The notes under the pieces were generated by a model. That model had not been told where the DNA came from and did no database searches. It was given only the letters and a program-made list of their open reading frames with translations. Shown one piece after another: positions 58,363 to 64,000 of a DNA stretch of 64,000 nt. Positions within the stretch are counted from its first letter, which is position 1; every line of letters starts with the position of its first letter. Source of the DNA: Spirochaetota bacterium. Its GTDB lineage: Bacteria > Spirochaetota > UBA4802 > JAFGJZ01. Both the position numbers and the translations under genes were made by a program. The stretch covers positions 81,900-145,899 of the forward strand of contig JAFGRW010000054.1 in assembly GCA_016934935.1 (NCBI GenBank). Direction: 5' to 3'.

Positions 58363-60651
58363 CTATTCCTTGTAATCATCAAAAATTGATTCCATTTTTA
58401 CTCTTGCTCCACCACCGGAACCATGCGTTCCCTTTATGTAGTAAAGCTCTCCGTTACGGTATACATTTTCCGGAGGGCCATCGAAAACAGGTTTAGGCAT
58501 GCCGTTATAGACATCTTTCATGTATCTCGCCCAGATTGGAGCGGCAACAACTCCTCCTGCCTGGTGTTTCCCTAGAGACAAAAATGGTTTATCATACCCC
58601 ATCCATATTACAGTTACAATATCTGGAGTGAAACCGCAAAACCAGGCATCGGTCCAGTTGGAGGTTGTTCCCGTTTTCCCCGCAGCTGGAAGTGTAAATC
58701 TCTCTTCTTCGCGAATTTTTTTTCTAGCTGTTCCTTTATCAATAACTCCACGCATAAGATCGGTCATTACGAAAGCCACATCTTCAGAAACAACTTGCAT
58801 CTGATTGTTGCGTTCTTTTATTGCCAGAAGATCGCCAATTTCCCTTTCAATGTTTGCTATTTCGTTACCGTCTTTATCCAGAACCAGCCTGATACCGTGT
58901 GGTATTACATCGCGCCCCTTGTTGGCATAAATGGCGTATGCCCCTGCCATTTCAAACGGGGTTAACTCGGAAGTTCCAAGAGACATCGTTGGGTTAGAGT
59001 TAAACCTGAAGGGAGGTACTTTTAAAATTCTTGATGAAAACTCAGTTATTTTTTCCGGGCCAACCATATCATAGATTCGTACGGCAATAATGTTTATTGA
59101 TTGAGCCAGTGCATGTTTAATGTTTACGAGACCTGAGTAGGTGCCGCCATAATTACCAGGAGCCCATGTAGTGCCGTGAGAGTCGATGTTTACGAGAGGC
59201 GCATCTGATATTGTAGTCCCGCTGGTTATAATATGGGAATCGATACCGGCACCATAGACAAAGGGCTTAAAGGAAGAACCTGGTTGTCTACGGGCAGAAA
59301 CTGCTCTGTTAAGCTGATTATCCACATTAAAATCAGATCCCCCAACCATTGCGGATATGTAACCGGTGGAGGGCTCGATTGATACTAGAGCACCTTCAAC
59401 CTGCAGGTTAGTTACAACTCCTAAAGCTGTTGTACTCCTGAAGTTTTCTATAACTTCCTGATTTATTCGTGAATCGGTAAGCAGAGACAAAAGATCGGCT
59501 GCATCTGCAACTTCATCAAGTATAGCACGTCTGGTTCGTGATTCTATGTCGTGTTTAATAACAACTCCAGGAAGGCTGAAAATCATTCTCAGTAGTCCGT
59601 ATGTGCCGAATAGTCCTCGGTCGACGGATCCACGGGTGTAGGCGTTTAATGAGTCAGAAAGCCTGGTTTGTTCTTTTAGACCCTTTTTCATATGGTATTC
59701 TGCGGATCGCTGTCTTCGAAGATCAAGAGTCGTATAGACAATAAGTCCGTCATTGTAAACGGCATCTCTGCCAAAACGGTTTTCGAGAACTTGCCGGATA
59801 AAGGCTGTGAAGTGGGGAGCCTTATCGGTATTTTTTGTATAGGCGGTTTTTGTAGGGAATTCTGTTTTCAGAGAATCAATAAAATCGGGCCAGAACTCCT
59901 TGTAAATTGTATCGGCCTGTTCTCTGGTAAGATAGCCTTCCTGTACCATCCGGTTCAGGATATCACGGTTCTTTTCATACGCATTTCGCGGATTCATTAA
60001 AGGGGAGTATCGGCCAGGTGCTGAAGGGAGAGCCGCGATTACGGATGATTCAGCGGCGGTGAGGTATTTCACCTCTTTATCAAAAAATAGTCGGGCAGTT
60101 GTGGCGACACCATAGCATCCATGTCCGAGATAAATCTGATTAAAATACATTTCAAGAATTTCTTCTTTTGAAAATTTTCTTTCGATTTGAAGAGCAAGTA
60201 TAGCTTCAAGGGCCTTGCGGCCGTATGTCTTTTCACTCTCGGTAAACAACCGCTTTGCCAACTGCTGGGTTATAGTGGAACCACCCTGTACAATTTCCCC
60301 GGCTTGAATGTTTTTGATCATCGCGCGAATGATTGCACCAAAGTTGATTCCAAAATGGTTATAAAAAGCCTGGTCTTCGGTAGCCAGAAGGGCGTTAATC
60401 AGTGTTTGCGGTATCTCGTCAAAACCAACGAGTTCCCGTTTTTCCATAAACAGTTCGGCGATTAATTCTCCGTTAACATCGTAAAGCCGTGTTGGCACAG
60501 AAAGCTGAAACTGTTTGATATTACTTATGCCGGTGAAATTTTTAATTTCAGACATAATATATCCGAAAATAAGAGCGCCTATAATAGAACCCAGCATTAA
60601 TAATGATATGATACATTTTCCGAAAATTGTGGTAGAACTTTCTTTTTCCAT
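58363..60651 (-). CDS. Class A penicillin-binding protein (PBP1A-like)
   Basis: TEDQAFYNHFGINF; GGSTITQQLAKRLF; RQPGSSFKPFVYGA; GKTGTTSNWTDAWFCGFTP. Confidence 0.95.
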   Translation of the reverse strand: MEKESSTTIFGKCIISLLMLGSIIGALIFGYIMSEIKNFTGISNIKQFQLSVPTRLYDVNGELIAELFMEKRELVGFDEIPQTLINALLATEDQAFYNHFGINFGAIIRAMIKNIQAGEIVQGGSTITQQLAKRLFTESEKTYGRKALEAILALQIERKFSKEEILEMYFNQIYLGHGCYGVATTARLFFDKEVKYLTAAESSVIAALPSAPGRYSPLMNPRNAYEKNRDILNRMVQEGYLTREQADTIYKEFWPDFIDSLKTEFPTKTAYTKNTDKAPHFTAFIRQVLENRFGRDAVYNDGLIVYTTLDLRRQRSAEYHMKKGLKEQTRLSDSLNAYTRGSVDRGLFGTYGLLRMIFSLPGVVIKHDIESRTRRAILDEVADAADLLSLLTDSRINQEVIENFRSTTALGVVTNLQVEGALVSIEPSTGYISAMVGGSDFNVDNQLNRAVSARRQPGSSFKPFVYGAGIDSHIITSGTTISDAPLVNIDSHGTTWAPGNYGGTYSGLVNIKHALAQSINIIAVRIYDMVGPEKITEFSSRILKVPPFRFNSNPTMSLGTSELTPFEMAGAYAIYANKGRDVIPHGIRLVLDKDGNEIANIEREIGDLLAIKERNNQMQVVSEDVAFVMTDLMRGVIDKGTARKKIREEERFTLPAAGKTGTTSNWTDAWFCGFTPDIVTVIWMGYDKPFLSLGKHQAGGVVAAPIWARYMKDVYNGMPKPVFDGPPENVYRNGELYYIKGTHGSGGGARVKMESIFDDYKE

Positions 60652-60689
60652 TTTATTAGTAATCCGTGTTAAATTTCTTTTTATTAAAA

Positions 60690-60893
60690 TTATCTTTTTA
60701 TCATTTCACTAAGTTTCGCGATTGAGTATATGATTGCTGCAACGACTAGCGCGAAAATAAGCACAGTAATTATAATGCTTAAGAGCCATCCAGTTATTTT
60801 CAATAGAAGTGGAAGAATATAGCGAATTGCAATTATTATGGTTGCAAGTACGCCAATTGCATAAAAAAATTGGGTTAATGGTCCTTTCTTCAT
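60690..60893 (-). CDS. Small two-TM membrane protein
   Basis: Short hydrophobic ORF upstream of PBP gene. Confidence 0.45.
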   Translation of the reverse strand: MKKGPLTQFFYAIGVLATIIIAIRYILPLLLKITGWLLSIIITVLIFALVVAAIIYSIAKLSEMIKR

Positions 60894-61183
60894 AATTCCC
60901 CACAGGTTTTATAGAATAATGTTTTATGAGATATAGACATTATTCGAAAAAATCCGGTTTATAGTATAAAATTTCTCTTAATATATAAAATACCTAATTT
61001 TAAAGAATAATTTGTTAGATATCTGTCAATAATAATACAGGATTAGCCATTATCATGACATTTTGATACATTGTTTGGTTGATTATGGCTCAATTCGCGA
61101 TTTCCTGAGGGCTTATTCGAGAATAATAAACCTTTTGGAGATTTGGTTTTCCAGTTCTTTCAAACCATTTTGTCTATTCCCTA

Positions 61184-62314
61184 TTATTCTGCAGGCTTAG
61201 AGGTTGTTTCAACAAAAAAATTCATTCGCCTGCCGTTTCTCCATATACTTATTTTAACTTTGTCTCCCGGATTGGAATCTTCGATAATTTTAACGAAATC
61301 GTCTATTGTTGATATTTTTTTCCCATTTACAGAGTAAATTATATCAAGTGGACGTATACCGGCAATATGCGCAGGCCCTCCTTGCTGTACCTGCGCTACG
61401 ATAATTCCAAATGAGTGACTCCAGCCAAGCTTGGAAGCATACTCCTTTTCTATTGGAGTGAGAGCAATGCCTACAAATCCTTTCTGAACGTATTTTTTAT
61501 CTTTCAGCTCTATCATAAGCTCTTTAATGCTATTCACGGGTATGGCAAAACCGATTCCCATATATCCACCGGATTTTGAATAGATTAACCTGTTGATTCC
61601 GATGACTTCTCCATGAATATTTATGAGTGGGCCACCTGAGTTGCCTGGATTGATGGCGGCGTCAGTCTGAATGAAAGAGGAGTTATCACTCATGTCTATG
61701 TTTTTGCGTCCAGTTGCACTTACAACCCCAACTGTAAAAGATTTTGAGAGACCGAAAGGGTTTCCGATTGCGATTGCCCAATCTCCGACCAGAACAGTGT
61801 CAGAATCACCAAAAAATACAGGATTAAGAGGCTCTTTGGGTTCTATTTTTAGAATCGTTATATCTTTTTCAATACTGAATCCTCTTACTTCAGCTTCGTA
61901 TGTATCATTTTCAATAATAACAGTGATTTTTTCAACCACTCTGTTCTGGGGAGCGATTACGTGAAAGTTTGTACATATAAAACCGTCTTCTGAAATAATA
62001 AAACCTGAGCCAAGACCTGTCTGTTTTTGAATACGTGGTATTCCGAACAATTCATAGAATGGGTGACTGGGGAGTGTTACATGGTCTTCAGTTGAAATAA
62101 ATACAATTCTGTTCTCGTAAAGATTGTAAATCTTTTGAAATGACTTTTGAATATCCCATGCTTTTCGTATTTCAGAGTCATTACGTAACGGCGATTTGCG
62201 GTCTAAACCGATTAATCCATTTTCCGGATCCGGTTCTTTGCAGGAGAAGTATATAACCGCCGCAATCAATAGTATCAGTGCAACAGGTATTGCAATAAGC
62301 TTACGCTTCATCAT
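61184..62314 (-). CDS. HtrA/DegP-type serine protease with PDZ domain
   Basis: GSGFIISEDGFICTNFHVI; ITILKIEP; NPGNSGGPLINIHGEVIGIN; PDZ GPAHIAGIRPLDIIYSVNGK. Confidence 0.94.
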   Translation of the reverse strand: MMKRKLIAIPVALILLIAAVIYFSCKEPDPENGLIGLDRKSPLRNDSEIRKAWDIQKSFQKIYNLYENRIVFISTEDHVTLPSHPFYELFGIPRIQKQTGLGSGFIISEDGFICTNFHVIAPQNRVVEKITVIIENDTYEAEVRGFSIEKDITILKIEPKEPLNPVFFGDSDTVLVGDWAIAIGNPFGLSKSFTVGVVSATGRKNIDMSDNSSFIQTDAAINPGNSGGPLINIHGEVIGINRLIYSKSGGYMGIGFAIPVNSIKELMIELKDKKYVQKGFVGIALTPIEKEYASKLGWSHSFGIIVAQVQQGGPAHIAGIRPLDIIYSVNGKKISTIDDFVKIIEDSNPGDKVKISIWRNGRRMNFFVETTSKPAE

Positions 62315-62384
62315 TATCCCTTGTTTTTAATTGTCTTGGTACAGTTGGAATTGGCTAATATTATAGCCAAACATAATCAGAACT

Positions 62385-63044
62385 TTAAAGTCTGATTATG
62401 TTTTTTGATGATATTAGGGCGTTTGAAAGTTTCTGTACAAAGCGGTCATAAGAAATTGCTGATGCTCTTTTATGCATAACTTTACAGTCAATTTGTGAGT
62501 AACCGTTTGATTTTAGATCCTCTCCGACAGCAAGAATATGGGAGTCAAGGTAGGAGAAGAGCGTTCTCTCCAAAGGATTGGTGCTTGTATCTGTTGTGAT
62601 ATTTATTATCTTCCCTTTGCCCTGTGCAACCATCAATTCTAGAAAATATTTAACTGTAAGAACTGTGTTTGTTACATAAAAATTGATTATTTCCTCAATG
62701 GAGTCCTTGTCACTGTTTAAAAGGGGCATACTGCCTTCTTCAAAATTTTCAAATTCGGGTTTGAAGCTTATTATCAAATAGTCGGGAGTATCGCCGTTTT
62801 TTAAAATTCTTGTAAGATTTTTTATGTATTTCTCAGTGTCGTTAAATTGAACATAATGGGCATACGACGTAGCTCGCATATTTCCGAGTTCGCGATCAAT
62901 ACTCGTAATAGCCTCTTTCTTATTGCTTATAAAAATGGATTTACAACGTTGCAGCGCAAAAAAACGCGAAATGTGTTTGAAATATTCATAATTGTTTCCA
63001 AGATAGTACACATTTTTATTGATTAAGTGGTCGATAGTTTTCAT
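62385..63044 (-). CDS. Hypothetical protein, possibly degenerate Rossmann/SDR-like fold
   Basis: 219 aa; GKGKIINITTDTSTNPLERTLFSYLDSHILAVGEDLKSNG resembles an SDR core without a clear TGxxxGxG. Confidence 0.55.
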   Translation of the reverse strand: MKTIDHLINKNVYYLGNNYEYFKHISRFFALQRCKSIFISNKKEAITSIDRELGNMRATSYAHYVQFNDTEKYIKNLTRILKNGDTPDYLIISFKPEFENFEEGSMPLLNSDKDSIEEIINFYVTNTVLTVKYFLELMVAQGKGKIINITTDTSTNPLERTLFSYLDSHILAVGEDLKSNGYSQIDCKVMHKRASAISYDRFVQKLSNALISSKNIIRL

Positions 63045-63075
63045 TTTTTAAGAACTCTCCAATTTTATCATTTTA

Positions 63076-63279
63076 CTAATCCGCGAACGCACCATATTCA
63101 GATTTGCGAGCATGCAGTCTCTCTTTGGTTATCTGGTCGCGAAATATATAGTAGTAGTTGTTTGAATTATCCGCGTTTATCTGATTTATGTTGACTCGGT
63201 TTTCATATGACTTATTTGAACAGCTGTAAATCAAAAAACAGAGCGGGATAAATAACATAATTTTGAAAATAATTTTCAT
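63076..63279 (-). CDS. Small putative lipoprotein
   Basis: MKIIFKIMLFIPLCFLIYSCSNKS lipobox. Confidence 0.5.
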   Translation of the reverse strand: MKIIFKIMLFIPLCFLIYSCSNKSYENRVNINQINADNSNNYYYIFRDQITKERLHARKSEYGAFAD

Positions 63280-63494
63280 GATTTTAGTATAAAAATCAAT
63301 AATGAATTATCAAGGATTTTTTATTTATATTTTTGGTAATTTATAAAAAGTGTGCTCTCCGGGTTTCAAAGCTATACTTTATGAGTTGTTTCTGTTTTTT
63401 TGACAGAAAACCATGACTGCTTTTTTTATTGCTTTTTATATTATTGTCGTTTAGTTCTTGATAAAAACAGTAATAATGACCTTATTGGGTTTAA

Positions 63495-63655
63495 CAATAG
63501 GGAACTTCGAAAAATTACAATGTACCAGAGGGCAGCATGGTTTAAGCGCCTATTCTAAAGGAATTTTTCGTGTTACCCGTGGGATTGTTCTGATAAGAAC
63601 AACCTGCAAGGGCAAGTTCCTTGTTGGAAAGTTAATAATTAGAAGTTACCAATAG
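63495..63655 (+). repeat. Longest apparently intact copy of dispersed structured repeat family
   Basis: CAATAGGGAACTTCGAAAAATTACAATGTACCAGAGGGCAGC...TTGTTCTGATAAGAACAACCTGCAAGGGCAAGTTCCTTGTT...TTAATAATTAGAAGTTACCAATAG. Confidence 0.8.
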
Positions 63656-63671
63656 TAATCAGGGGTAAGCA

Positions 63672-64000
63672 ATGAAAGTTGTTCATGTCTTAAAACGTAT
63701 TGAAACGATCGATCAGGACATCAAAGAATTGAAGAAACTGGAAAAATCGATCGCATCAAATAAATCTTTTTCAACGCCTATTTTTATCTCGATTGAGCAG
63801 CAGATTAACCTTTTGCTGGACGAACGAATAAAACTCTTTGGTTTGGAGCTTGCTAATCCCCCTCAGTCTCTATTGGATGCTGTTGGAGAAGAAGAGGAAG
63901 AGTTCAAACCTCTATTAAATACTAAAACCACCAAGAAGAGTGCCAAAAAAAGCAGTAAAAAGTCTTCATCTGCGTCTAAAAAGAACAAACAGCATCCAAA
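63672..64000 (+). CDS. Hypothetical protein with Lys/Ser-rich C-terminal tail, truncated by window edge
   Basis: ATG 63672, open to window end: MKVVHVLKRIETIDQDIKELKKLEKS...TKTTKKSAKKSSKKSSSASKKNKQHP. Confidence 0.6.
   Translation, partial: MKVVHVLKRIETIDQDIKELKKLEKSIASNKSFSTPIFISIEQQINLLLDERIKLFGLELANPPQSLLDAVGEEEEEFKPLLNTKTTKKSAKKSSKKSSSASKKNKQHP

Noticed and set aside
63458-63655. 65-aa plus-strand ORF in the ORF track
   Set aside because: Almost entirely composed of the dispersed repeat; related copies do not preserve the frame.

Overview
The window is a roughly 64 kb AT-rich bacterial chromosomal segment. It is most likely from a spirochaete: it has a cytoplasmic filament protein CfpA-like gene beside a PPDK-family gene, plus CarD and PIN/TRAM genes. 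Most of it is housekeeping: nadC, tyrA, queA, recJ-like, ispF, tyrS, dus, gltX, radC, lysA, lspA, ileS, trmH-like, msrBA, carD, a PBP1A and an HtrA protease. There are five minus-strand tRNAs (Tyr, Thr, Arg, Ser, Ser) and no rRNA, CRISPR array, IS transposase or complete prophage. Main observations outside routine annotation: (1) a dispersed, structured, MITE-like repeat family with at least five full or partial copies (about 13.4, 52.2, 52.9, 54.0 and 63.5 kb), with imperfect inverted termini, AATAG flanks and internal hairpins; two partial copies lie in opposite orientation on either side of msrBA; (2) a 1106-aa discoidin-like/phage-tail-fibre-like protein with 16 perfectly phased 32-aa repeats and no phage genes around it; (3) a PPDK-like protein near cfpA whose N-terminal nucleotide-binding motif is degenerate while its catalytic His and Cys motifs are kept; (4) architectural oddities in RND, RecJ, RNase H, STAS and ABC-efflux genes; (5) recurrent histone-H1-like Lys/Ser tracts in unrelated proteins. 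All product calls come from motif recognition by eye; no searches were run.
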